Assembly: GCA_005789685.1 (NCBI GenBank)
Contig: SXXD01000172.1
Span: forward strand, 1 to 23,929
From: Burkholderiales bacterium
Lineage (GTDB): Bacteria > Pseudomonadota > Gammaproteobacteria > Burkholderiales > Burkholderiaceae_C
Length of the DNA: 23,929 nucleotides
Direction: 5' to 3'
Below the pieces are notes generated by a model, which made no database searches, was not told where the DNA came from, and saw only the letters and a program-made list of their open reading frames with translations. Position 1 is the stretch's first letter. Every line of letters begins with the position of its first letter. This document shows, one piece after another, positions 15,735 to 22,740 of the stretch. The translations under genes and the position numbers were made by a program.

Positions 15735-16757
15735 TTACTTTTGCTTTTGCAGCTTGGCGATTTCCGAGCGAAATTCAGACAATGTGCCAGAAGGGTCTTT
15801 CAGGCCTTTTGCTCTGGCAGCTTGTGCCCAGTCACGCTCCAACTTGGTGGTGCGTGCATTGACGTCTCGCACGAAGAAGTTGTCGGCTTTGATGACTTTA
15901 ACGCCATTTTTTTGCATGTTCACTAAGGCCTGATCGTCCACGCGGTCCCAGGCTTTGCCAAAGCGACTTGCCACGGCTTCGCCAGACAATTCGTCCACAA
16001 TTTTTTTGTCTTCAGCCGAAAGGCTGTTGTATTTGGCTGGATTCATCATGAAGACGAAACTGGTGTTGTAGAGACCACCAGGGAACTGAGTGGCGTGTTT
16101 AATGATCTTGTCAATTTTGAACGAGTCAGTCGACTCCGCGGGGAACAAGGTTCCATCCATTACACCGCTAGACAACAATTCATAAGATTCTGGCGCAGGT
16201 TTGAGCGTAACGTTCATGTCCAGCGTTTTGGAGATTTCATTGACCATGCCACCGCCCACTCGGAATTTAAGACCAGGGAGGTCTTCAACGCGGGTGATGG
16301 GTTTCTTGGTGTTGAAAACGATGCCGGGGCCATGGGTGAAATAACCCAAAACTTTAACGCCTTGGTGTTCGGCTGCGAATTCTGGGTATTTACTGGCAAC
16401 GCGGTTAAAAGCCACAGACAAGGGCTCTGCACGGTCACCCAGGAAGGGAAATTCGGCCATTTGTGTCATCACAAATCGACCAGGCGTGTAACCGTGCACG
16501 GTGAATGAAACATCAACCAAGCCGTTTCTAACCGCGTCAAAAGTGCCTGGCGGTGGGGTGACTGCACGGGGAAGGATGTTGCAACGAACGCGATTTGAGG
16601 TTTTGGTCGCTAGGTCATCACACCATTCTTTTTGAGACATTGACAGACCGTGCGTGGGGGGTACCCAGCTTGATGCGGTTAAAACTGTTTGTGCTTGAGC
16701 CAAGCCGCTGAAGCCGACGAGGGTTGCGGCTGTAATGGCCAACAAAGTTTTGTTCAT
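15735..16757 (-). CDS. dctP: TRAP transporter periplasmic substrate-binding protein, DctP family (second system)
   Basis: Secreted receptor of the second TRAP system, 340 residues. The signal peptide is about residues 1-22 (NKTLLAITAATLVGFSGLAQA before QTVL). The mature protein starts with TASSWVPPTHGLS, and has LPGLKFRVGGGM with the family arginine (about 166) and a later SYELLSSGVMDGTLFPAES segment where the receptor helix lies. It is clearly different from the receptor at 5091-6080, so another ligand class is expected. GGAG lies 7 bases before the ATG. It heads the unit dctP-dctQ-dctM-hydrolase and diverges from etfB over 286 bp that contain several palindromes. The ligand is not predictable from the sequence. 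Confidence 0.92.
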   Translation of the reverse strand: MNKTLLAITAATLVGFSGLAQAQTVLTASSWVPPTHGLSMSQKEWCDDLATKTSNRVRCNILPRAVTPPPGTFDAVRNGLVDVSFTVHGYTPGRFVMTQMAEFPFLGDRAEPLSVAFNRVASKYPEFAAEHQGVKVLGYFTHGPGIVFNTKKPITRVEDLPGLKFRVGGGMVNEISKTLDMNVTLKPAPESYELLSSGVMDGTLFPAESTDSFKIDKIIKHATQFPGGLYNTSFVFMMNPAKYNSLSAEDKKIVDELSGEAVASRFGKAWDRVDDQALVNMQKNGVKVIKADNFFVRDVNARTTKLERDWAQAARAKGLKDPSGTLSEFRSEIAKLQKQK

Positions 16758-16799
16758 CCGAGTGCTCCAATAAATGGTTAAAAATATAATCGTGAAGCC

Positions 16800-16819
16800 G
16801 ATTAATCAGCTGTTAAATC
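16800..16819. promoter_or_regulatory. Imperfect palindrome upstream of dctP (second system)
   Basis: GATTAATCAG followed by CTGTTAAATC: 8 of 10 positions pair around CAGCTG, 43 bp upstream of the dctP start. On the minus strand an AT-rich TATATT box lies between it and dctP, so it would overlap the -35 region. It is a candidate operator for the TRAP/hydrolase operon. Confidence 0.4.
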
Positions 16820-16836
16820 TTAACCTTAATTAACCT
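16820..16836. repeat. Phased direct repeat TTAACCT
   Basis: TTAACCT occurs at 16820-16826 and again at 16830-16836, exactly 10 bp apart, one helical turn, next to the palindrome at 16800-16819. The same heptamer is found on the minus strand at 6141-6147 upstream of the other dctP. It may be a binding site or chance in an AT-rich region. Confidence 0.25.
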
Positions 16837-16908
16837 ACCGATTGGTTGGTGAATTCCCGAGGGTACGATCAGCATATGATCAATGTGGTTTTAATAAACT
16901 GGTCTAAA

Positions 16909-16928
16909 ATACGAACGATCGTGCTTTT
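16909..16928. promoter_or_regulatory. Imperfect palindrome centred on ACGATCGT, next to a -10-like box
   Basis: The core ACGATCGT at 16915-16922 is a perfect 8-bp palindrome, and outward from it four of the next six positions also pair. It directly follows TAAAAT (16905-16910), a good -10 match on the plus strand, though no clear -35 was found 16-18 bp upstream. A repressor bound here would block transcription toward etfB. The regulator family is not known to me. Confidence 0.4.
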
Positions 16929-16967
16929 TTGTCGGATCCGAGGTCTAGAAAATCAATTTTTGATGCA

Positions 16968-16994
16968 CAATTGACGTTTACGTAACGTCAATTG
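16968..16994. promoter_or_regulatory. Perfect 11-bp-arm palindrome upstream of etfB
   Basis: CAATTGACGTT at 16968-16978 and AACGTCAATTG at 16984-16994 are exact inverted repeats with TACGT between. The core has ACGT half-sites and contains TTGACG (16971-16976), a good -35 hexamer, so the operator would overlap a promoter for etfBA. It lies 49 bp before the etfB ATG. The ACGT-rich pattern recalls operators of MerR-type LiuR regulators of branched-chain amino acid and acyl-CoA catabolism in proteobacteria. That comparison is from memory and not verified. Confidence 0.6.
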
Positions 16995-17043
16995 AATGTG
17001 GCCTTGTCAGGCGCTTGGGTTTTGATATCAATGGAGAGATTTC

Positions 17044-17796
17044 ATGAAAATTCTTGTTCCCGTTAAGCGGGTTGTTGACTACAACGTCAAGGTGCGCGTC
17101 AAATCGGACGGCACAGGCGTCGATATTGCCAACGTCAAAATGAGCATGAACCCCTTTGATGAAATTGCAGTGGAAGAAGCCGTTCGTTTGAAAGAGAAGG
17201 GCTTTGCCACTGAAGTGATCGCCGTATCTTGCGGTGTGACGCAATGTCAAGAAACACTGCGCACCGCCATGGCCATTGGTGCTGATCGCGCTATCTTGGT
17301 TGAAACCAATCAAGAGTTACAGCCATTGGCTGTGGCCAAATTACTCAAAGCCTTGGTTGACAAAGAGCAGCCGGGCTTGATCATCTTGGGCAAACAAGCC
17401 ATTGACGATGATTGCAACCAAACGGGTCAAATGCTGGCCGCATTGGCAGAATTGCCACAAGCCACCTTTGCATCCAAAGTTGAAGTGGTGGACGGCAAAG
17501 CACAAGTCACGCGCGAGATCGATGGCGGTCTCGAAATTTTGTCAATCGCCATGCCCGCTGTCATCACCACAGACTTGCGTTTGAATGAGCCACGTTATGT
17601 GACATTGCCCAACATCATGAAGGCCAAGAAAAAACAACTCGACATTTTCAAGCCTGAAGATTGGGGTGTCGATGTGTCACCTCGCATCACCACCTTGAAA
17701 GTGTCCGAACCACCCAAACGCTCTGCGGGTATCAAAGTACCTGACGTCGCTACTTTGGTTGATAAATTAAAGAATGTATCAAAGGTAATCTCATGA
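17044..17796 (+). CDS. etfB: Electron transfer flavoprotein, beta subunit
   Basis: Cytosolic beta subunit of ETF, which takes electrons from acyl-CoA dehydrogenases and passes them through ETF:quinone oxidoreductase to the respiratory chain. The 250 residues begin with [18 protein letters not shown] and carry the AMP-binding region ([19 protein letters not shown], about 117-135). The beta-ETF signature with the dehydrogenase recognition loop is [14 protein letters not shown] (about 185-198). Such features indicate the housekeeping group-I ETF rather than a bifurcating type. GGAGAG lies just before the ATG. It overlaps etfA by four bases (ATGA), which couples synthesis of the two subunits in 1:1 amounts. 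Its promoter region holds the palindromes at 16909-16928 and 16968-16994. Confidence 0.97.
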   Translation: MKILVPVKRVVDYNVKVRVKSDGTGVDIANVKMSMNPFDEIAVEEAVRLKEKGFATEVIAVSCGVTQCQETLRTAMAIGADRAILVETNQELQPLAVAKLLKALVDKEQPGLIILGKQAIDDDCNQTGQMLAALAELPQATFASKVEVVDGKAQVTREIDGGLEILSIAMPAVITTDLRLNEPRYVTLPNIMKAKKKQLDIFKPEDWGVDVSPRITTLKVSEPPKRSAGIKVPDVATLVDKLKNVSKVIS

Positions 17797-18725
17797 GCGC
17801 TTTAGTGATTGCAGAACACGACAACGCATCGATCAAAGGTGCAACCCTCAACACCATCACAGCAGCAGTGGCTTGCGGTGGTGATGTGCATGTATTGGTA
17901 GCAGGTCACAACGCCAGTGCGGCTGCGCAAGACGCATCTCAAATTGCAGGTGTGTCCAAAGTCATCCACGCTGACTCCGAAGTTTTCGCGCATGCCTTGG
18001 CAGAAAATGTGGCCGCCCAAGTTTTGGCCATCGCTGCTAACTACACCCACATCTTGTTTCCAGCCACTGCTGGTGGCAAAAACGTATCGCCCCGCGTAGC
18101 AGCCAAGTTGGATGTTGCTCAATTAAGCGATGTAACCCTGGTTCTGTCTGCCGATACATTTGAGCGGCCTATTTACGCAGGCAATGCCATCGCGACCGTG
18201 CAAAGCAAAGATGCGATCAAGGTGTTAACAGTTCGCACAACTGGTTTCGATGCGGCTGCAAGGACGGGTGGTTCGGCCAGCGTTGAAAACATTGCGGTCA
18301 TCACTGACAGCGGCAAAAGCACCTTCAAGGGCAGCGAAATTGCCAAAAACGATCGGCCTGAACTGACAGCAGCCAAGATCATTGTGTCGGGTGGCCGTGC
18401 GTTGGGTAGCGCGGAGAAATTTGCCGAAGTCATTACCCCTTTGGCTGACAAGTTGGGAGCTGCCATGGGTGCCAGCCGTGCAGCGGTGGATGCAGGATAC
18501 GCGCCCAACGATTGGCAAGTGGGTCAAACCGGCAAAATTGTGGCGCCTCAGTTGTATGTGGCCTGCGGAATTTCAGGTGCCATTCAGCACTTGGCCGGCA
18601 TGAAAGACAGCAAGGTCATTGTGGCCATCAACAAGGATGCTGAAGCACCCATCTTCAGTGTGGCTGATTATGGTTTGGAAGCCGATCTGTTTGTGGCGGT
18701 CCCTGAATTGGTGAATGCTCTTTGA
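17793..18725 (+). CDS. etfA: Electron transfer flavoprotein, alpha subunit
   Basis: FAD-carrying alpha subunit of ETF, 310 residues, full length. The N-terminal domain has [22 protein letters not shown] (about 87-108). The C-terminal FAD-binding domain shows [12 protein letters not shown] (about 199-210), then [39 protein letters not shown], the alpha-ETF signature, and [20 protein letters not shown]. All expected flavin-contact segments are present. It overlaps etfB by 4 bases. A hairpin with a T-rich tail follows 30 bp after the stop, before the acyl-CoA dehydrogenase gene. Confidence 0.97.
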   Translation: MSALVIAEHDNASIKGATLNTITAAVACGGDVHVLVAGHNASAAAQDASQIAGVSKVIHADSEVFAHALAENVAAQVLAIAANYTHILFPATAGGKNVSPRVAAKLDVAQLSDVTLVLSADTFERPIYAGNAIATVQSKDAIKVLTVRTTGFDAAARTGGSASVENIAVITDSGKSTFKGSEIAKNDRPELTAAKIIVSGGRALGSAEKFAEVITPLADKLGAAMGASRAAVDAGYAPNDWQVGQTGKIVAPQLYVACGISGAIQHLAGMKDSKVIVAINKDAEAPIFSVADYGLEADLFVAVPELVNAL

Positions 18726-18755
18726 AGCGCTTGATTGAATTTGAATGTGAGTTTG

Positions 18756-18779
18756 AAGGGCATCCTCTGAGGTGCCTTT
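18756..18779 (+). terminator. Possible terminator/attenuator after etfA
   Basis: The sequence from 18756 to 18779 can pair as a stem of about ten pairs with one bulged T (18763), one G-U pair and a 3-base loop (core GGCA-CCT with AGG-TGCC). CTTTTGTTT follows. It sits just before the Shine-Dalgarno of the acyl-CoA dehydrogenase gene, so it would reduce rather than abolish readthrough. Confidence 0.5.
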
Positions 18780-18798
18780 CTTTTGTTTGGAGATACAG

Positions 18799-20589
18799 AT
18801 GAGTTACGTTGCCCCTTTAAAAGACATGCTTTTCAACATTGAACACTTGGCCCAAATTGACCAAGTGGCGCAAATGCCCGGTTTTGAAGATGCGGGTTTA
18901 GAAACTGCACAAGCTGTGTTGCAAGAGTGCGCCAAGTTGAACCAAGATGTGCTTGCACCTTTGAATTGGGAGGGCGATAAAAATCCATCTGCCTTTTCAA
19001 ATGGTCAGGTCAAGACCACACCAGGTTTTAAAGAAGCATTCAAGCAATACGGTGAAGGCGGCTGGCAAGGTTTGCAGCATCCCACCGAATTTGGCGGACA
19101 AGGTTTGCCTAAAACCATTGGCGCAGCTTGCGGTGAAATGCTCAACTCGGCCAACATGAGTTTTGCCCTCTGTCCGTTGCTAACAGATGGCGCCATTGAA
19201 GCTTTGCTAACGGCTGGATCCGACGAATTGAAAAATATTTACTTGGAGAAGTTAATTTCGGGTGAGTGGACGGGCACCATGAATTTGACGGAGCCCCAAG
19301 CCGGTTCCGATTTGGCTTTGGTGCGCACGCGCGCTGAGCCTTTGCCCGATGGCACCTTCAAAGTTTTTGGCACAAAAATTTACATCACCTATGGTGAGCA
19401 CGACATGGCTGACAACATCGTGCACTTGGTGTTGGCCCGAGTGCAAGGCGCGCCTGAAGGCGTGAAGGGCATCAGCTTGTTTGTCGTGCCCAAGTTCATG
19501 GTCAATGCGGATGGCAGCCTCGGCGCTCGCAACGATGTTCACTGTGTCAGCATTGAACACAAGATGGGCATCAAGGCCAGCCCTACCGCTGTGCTTCAGT
19601 ATGGCGATCACGGCGGCGCCATCGGCTATTTGGTAGGCGAGGAAAACCGTGGCCTTGAATACATGTTCATCATGATGAACGCTGCGCGTTATGCTGTTGG
19701 CGTTCAGGGTGTTGCCATTGCAGAGCGTGCCTATCAAAAAGCCGTTCAGTACGCCAAAGACCGTGTGCAAAGCCGTCCGGTCGATGGCAGCATGAACACA
19801 TCGGCTCCCATCATTCATCACCCCGATGTCAAACGCATGCTCATGACCATGCGCGCCACCACTGAAGGCTGCCGCGCTTTGGCCACGGTTGCTGCAGCGG
19901 CCTACGATGCGGCACATCACCACCCAGATGCAGAAGTGCGCAAACAAAATGCCTTGTTCTACGAATTCATGGTGCCTCTGGTCAAGGGGTACAGCACAGA
20001 GATGAGTTTGGAAGTCACTTCCTTGGGCGTGCAAGTTCACGGTGGCATGGGTTTCATTGAAGAGACAGGTGCTGCGCAGTACTACCGTGATGCCAAAATT
20101 CTGACCATTTACGAAGGCACAACAGCCATTCAAGCCAATGACCTAGTGGGTCGCAAAACCAGCCGTGACGGCGGCCAAACAGCCAAAGCATTGGCGGGTC
20201 AAGTTGAGCTCACAGAAAACGAATTGTTAGCCCATGACCATGCAGACGCCAAAGCAGTTGGCCGCAGACTGAAAGCGGCTCGCTTGGCTTTTCTAGATGT
20301 CGTTCATTTTGTGGCGGGTCAAGCCAAAGCCAATCCCAATGACGTGTATGCGGGCAGTGTGCCGTACCTGATGTTGACAGGCAATTTGATGGCGGGTTGG
20401 CAGATGGGCCGCGCTATGTTGGTGGCTTTGACGCAAAGCGCACTGGGCAATGACAAAGCTTTTATGGATGCCAAAGTCATCACGGCGCGTTTTTATGCCG
20501 ATCATTTGTTAAGCCGTGCACCTGGCGTGCGTGACAGCATCGTAGATGGTGCAAAGTGCGTGACAGAGCTTTCTTTAGAAGCTTTCTAA
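18799..20589 (+). CDS. Acyl-CoA dehydrogenase, long C-terminally extended type (DmdC/AcdB-like)
   Basis: FAD enzyme that oxidises an acyl-CoA to the 2-enoyl-CoA and gives electrons to ETF, encoded just upstream. At 596 residues it is about 200 longer than classic acyl-CoA dehydrogenases and matches the group with an N-terminal extension and a C-terminal DUF-type domain, which includes 3-methylmercaptopropionyl-CoA dehydrogenases (DmdC) and broad medium/long-chain enzymes. Seen in order: GGQGLPKTIGAACGEM, the flavin motif MNLTEPQAGSDL (about 160-171), EHKMGIKASPT, VHGGMGFIEETGAAQYYRD (about 415-433) and YEGTTAIQANDLVGRK with catalytic E439. GGAG at 18789-18792 lies 6 bases before the ATG at 18799, so a slightly earlier in-frame start is rejected. 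The DmdC label alone does not prove a role in dimethylsulfoniopropionate breakdown, as no other dmd gene is nearby. Confidence 0.93.
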   Translation: MSYVAPLKDMLFNIEHLAQIDQVAQMPGFEDAGLETAQAVLQECAKLNQDVLAPLNWEGDKNPSAFSNGQVKTTPGFKEAFKQYGEGGWQGLQHPTEFGGQGLPKTIGAACGEMLNSANMSFALCPLLTDGAIEALLTAGSDELKNIYLEKLISGEWTGTMNLTEPQAGSDLALVRTRAEPLPDGTFKVFGTKIYITYGEHDMADNIVHLVLARVQGAPEGVKGISLFVVPKFMVNADGSLGARNDVHCVSIEHKMGIKASPTAVLQYGDHGGAIGYLVGEENRGLEYMFIMMNAARYAVGVQGVAIAERAYQKAVQYAKDRVQSRPVDGSMNTSAPIIHHPDVKRMLMTMRATTEGCRALATVAAAAYDAAHHHPDAEVRKQNALFYEFMVPLVKGYSTEMSLEVTSLGVQVHGGMGFIEETGAAQYYRDAKILTIYEGTTAIQANDLVGRKTSRDGGQTAKALAGQVELTENELLAHDHADAKAVGRRLKAARLAFLDVVHFVAGQAKANPNDVYAGSVPYLMLTGNLMAGWQMGRAMLVALTQSALGNDKAFMDAKVITARFYADHLLSRAPGVRDSIVDGAKCVTELSLEAF

Positions 20590-20653
20590 AATGGACAGCG
20601 CCAAACGCTAAAGACAGCGCAAACAAATACATTTCTAAATTACAGGAGAACTC

Positions 20654-21607
20654 ATGTCAAAACTTCCCGCGGCTTTGGCCAATTTACCTTTTCCGGTCAT
20701 TGCCTCACCTTTGTTCATTATCAGCAATCCCAAACTGGTCATTGAGCAATGCAAGGCGGGCGTTGTGGGGTCCATGCCTGCACTCAATGCGCGTCCCGCA
20801 GAACAACTAGAAGAATGGCTGATTGAAATTACTGAAACATTGACCGCTTACAACAAAGCCAATCCAGACAAGCCTGCCGCGCCCTATGCCATCAATCAAA
20901 TTGTTCACAAAAGCAATGATCGGCTTGAGCACGACATGGCCATGTGCGTGAAATACAAAGTACCAATCATCATCACGTCATTGGGTGCACGCGAAGACAT
21001 TAATCAAGCTGCTCACAGCTATGGTGGCGTGGTGTTGCACGAAATCATCAACAACAACTTTGCCCACAAGGCCATTGAAAAAGGCGCCGATGGATTGATT
21101 GCAGTGGCTGCTGGCGCGGGTGGACATGCTGGCGAAAAGAGCCCCTTCGCATTGATCCAAGAAATTCGCCAATGGTTTGATGGCCCCGTGGCATTGTCTG
21201 GCTCGATTGCCAGCGGCGATGCTGTTTTGGCGGCTCAAGCCATGGGTGCAGACTTTGCCTACATTGGCTCGGCATTCATTGCCACCCACGAGGCGCGTGC
21301 TGCCAATGCTTACAAGCAAGCCATTGTTGATTGCAACTCAGATGACATTGTCTACAGCAATTTGTTCACAGGTGTGCATGGCAACTACTTGGCGCCTTCC
21401 ATTAAATCTGCTGGACTAGATCCTGCCAACTTGCCAGTGTCTGACCCCTCCACCATGAACTTCGGCGGCGATGCCAAAAAAGCTTGGAAAGACATTTGGG
21501 GTTGCGGTCAGGGAATTGGCGCCGTTGATGCGGTGGTCAGTACCGCTGATTTTGTTGCTAAATTGAAGCAGCAGTACGCTTCCGCCCGTGCTCGCTTGGC
21601 CATTTAA
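20654..21607 (+). CDS. NAD(P)H-dependent flavin oxidoreductase / nitronate monooxygenase family
   Basis: FMN-dependent TIM-barrel enzyme of the nitronate monooxygenase (2-nitropropane dioxygenase) family. Members oxidise nitronates or act as NADH:quinone or enoyl reductases. The 317 residues have the N-terminal strand FPVIASPLFIISNPKLVIEQCKAG, GAGGHAGEKSPFALI with H158 at the usual catalytic position, the phosphate loop LSGSIASGDAVLAAQAMGADFAYIGSAF, and a C-terminal lid. AGGAG lies 7 bases before the ATG. It is 64 bp after the acyl-CoA dehydrogenase, a pairing that suggests detoxification or fatty-acid-related reduction in the same regulon. The actual substrate is open. Confidence 0.9.
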   Translation: MSKLPAALANLPFPVIASPLFIISNPKLVIEQCKAGVVGSMPALNARPAEQLEEWLIEITETLTAYNKANPDKPAAPYAINQIVHKSNDRLEHDMAMCVKYKVPIIITSLGAREDINQAAHSYGGVVLHEIINNNFAHKAIEKGADGLIAVAAGAGGHAGEKSPFALIQEIRQWFDGPVALSGSIASGDAVLAAQAMGADFAYIGSAFIATHEARAANAYKQAIVDCNSDDIVYSNLFTGVHGNYLAPSIKSAGLDPANLPVSDPSTMNFGGDAKKAWKDIWGCGQGIGAVDAVVSTADFVAKLKQQYASARARLAI

Positions 21608-21614
21608 TTTCAAG

Positions 21615-21640
21615 AGCGTTCAGTTTGAAGTCTGAACGCT
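21615..21640 (+). promoter_or_regulatory. Hairpin presenting the TTG start codon in its loop
   Basis: AGCGTTCAG at 21615-21623 and CTGAACGCT at 21632-21640 form a perfect 9-bp stem with an 8-base loop, and the acyltransferase TTG start (21625-21627) lies within the loop. The Shine-Dalgarno-like AAGAG (21612-21616) is at the foot of the stem and partly paired. No T-run follows, so it is not a standard terminator. It may limit translation or act as a 3' structure for the preceding gene. Confidence 0.55.
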
Positions 21641-22740
21641 TAGAGGTTATTGACCTCTTCAAGGCTTGCGCCTGCATCCTTATTGTTTGGCATCACCTGG
21701 CGCTTTACAGTCCCATGGCCAAAGTTGTGGCAGTGTGGGTGCCCCTGCTTGAAGTGTTTCTTCTTGATTACGCACTGATGGCGGTGCAAATTTTTTTGGT
21801 TGTAGGCGGATACTTGAATGCCAAGTCTTGGGCCAATGCCGTCCCAAAATCTGCCTTTGATTTTTTTCCAAGACTGTTGTTGCGCTATCAAAGATTGACC
21901 ATCCCTTTGCTGGCAGCCTTGAGTGTGGCCGTTGCAATCACAGCGCTTGTTCGCCCTTACTTTGATCATTCGTCGCTTTCAAATGCACCTTCGTTGATGC
22001 AGGTTGTCGCGCACATTTTCTTACTCCAAGATATTCTTGATTTCGAGGCTTTTTCAGCGGGCGTTTGGTATGTCGCCGTAGATTTTCAGCTGTTTGCAAT
22101 GGCGATGGCGTGTGCTTCGCTTGCTCAGGTATGGCAAGGTCTTTCGGGCAAAGGTTCTGTCGTGCGCAAGGCATTTGGCTTTTGGTTGATGCTCACCTTG
22201 TGTTCAATTTTTGTGTGGAATCTGAATCCCTTGGGTGAAATTTGGGGCGCTTATTTCTTTGGTGCTTATGGCCTGGGTTTGTGCGTTGGAGCATGGCGCT
22301 ACGCTGGTTTCAAATTCAGTGTACGAAATTTAGCGCTGCTGATTTTCATGGTTGGCGTTGTTGCTATGGCATACCACCCAAGAGACAGACTGATGCTGGC
22401 CATTGCAACGGCTTTGTTGTTGTGCTGGTATGAGGCAAATGATTGCATTGCCATTCAGTACTTCAAATGGAAGTGGATTCGCGAGTTGTCAAACGCTTCT
22501 TACGCCATTTTCCTCATTCACTTCAGCGTCAGTTTGTCAGTGAGTGCGGTGGTCTTTAATTTTTGGCCTGAAAACATCAGCGTCAACGCAGTGGGCTTAG
22601 GGGTTTCATTTGGACTGTCGGTTTGGATGGGGCGATTGATTCACCAGGCCATTGAAACGCCAAAGCCGACTTGGACGCGATGCTTGCAGTGGGCTGCCAC
22701 TTTGATGGCAACCAGCACTTGCGTCATATTACTTGGCTAA
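21625..22740 (+). CDS. Acyltransferase-3 family integral membrane protein
   Basis: Polytopic inner-membrane protein of the acyltransferase-3 family, whose members O-acylate extracellular or periplasmic sugars and lipids. The 371 residues have about ten hydrophobic segments. The N-terminus LEVIDLFKACACILIVWHHL carries the family histidine pair region (WHH, about 21-23), and SNASYAIFLIHF (about 291-302) gives the late family motif. No in-frame ATG exists near the N-terminus (the next is codon 31, after the conserved helix), so TTG at 21625 is used. AAGAG lies 8 bases upstream. It starts 17 bp after the flavin oxidoreductase stop, on the same strand. Its end overlaps the convergent cyanophycin synthetase gene by 12 bp. 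No glycan or lipid biosynthesis genes are nearby, so the acceptor is unknown. Confidence 0.88.
   Translation: MKSERLEVIDLFKACACILIVWHHLALYSPMAKVVAVWVPLLEVFLLDYALMAVQIFLVVGGYLNAKSWANAVPKSAFDFFPRLLLRYQRLTIPLLAALSVAVAITALVRPYFDHSSLSNAPSLMQVVAHIFLLQDILDFEAFSAGVWYVAVDFQLFAMAMACASLAQVWQGLSGKGSVVRKAFGFWLMLTLCSIFVWNLNPLGEIWGAYFFGAYGLGLCVGAWRYAGFKFSVRNLALLIFMVGVVAMAYHPRDRLMLAIATALLLCWYEANDCIAIQYFKWKWIRELSNASYAIFLIHFSVSLSVSAVVFNFWPENISVNAVGLGVSFGLSVWMGRLIHQAIETPKPTWTRCLQWAATLMATSTCVILLG

Noticed and set aside
19252..20133. 293-codon minus-strand open frame antisense to the acyl-CoA dehydrogenase
   Set aside because: It is entirely inside a gene with clear active-site motifs, and its translation is rich in His, Cys and Ala without any family pattern.
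20594..20620. Direct repeat GACAGCGC at 20594-20601 and 20613-20620 before the flavin oxidoreductase gene
   Set aside because: Only 8 bp, two copies, imperfect context and no palindromic character. Not enough to call a regulatory element.
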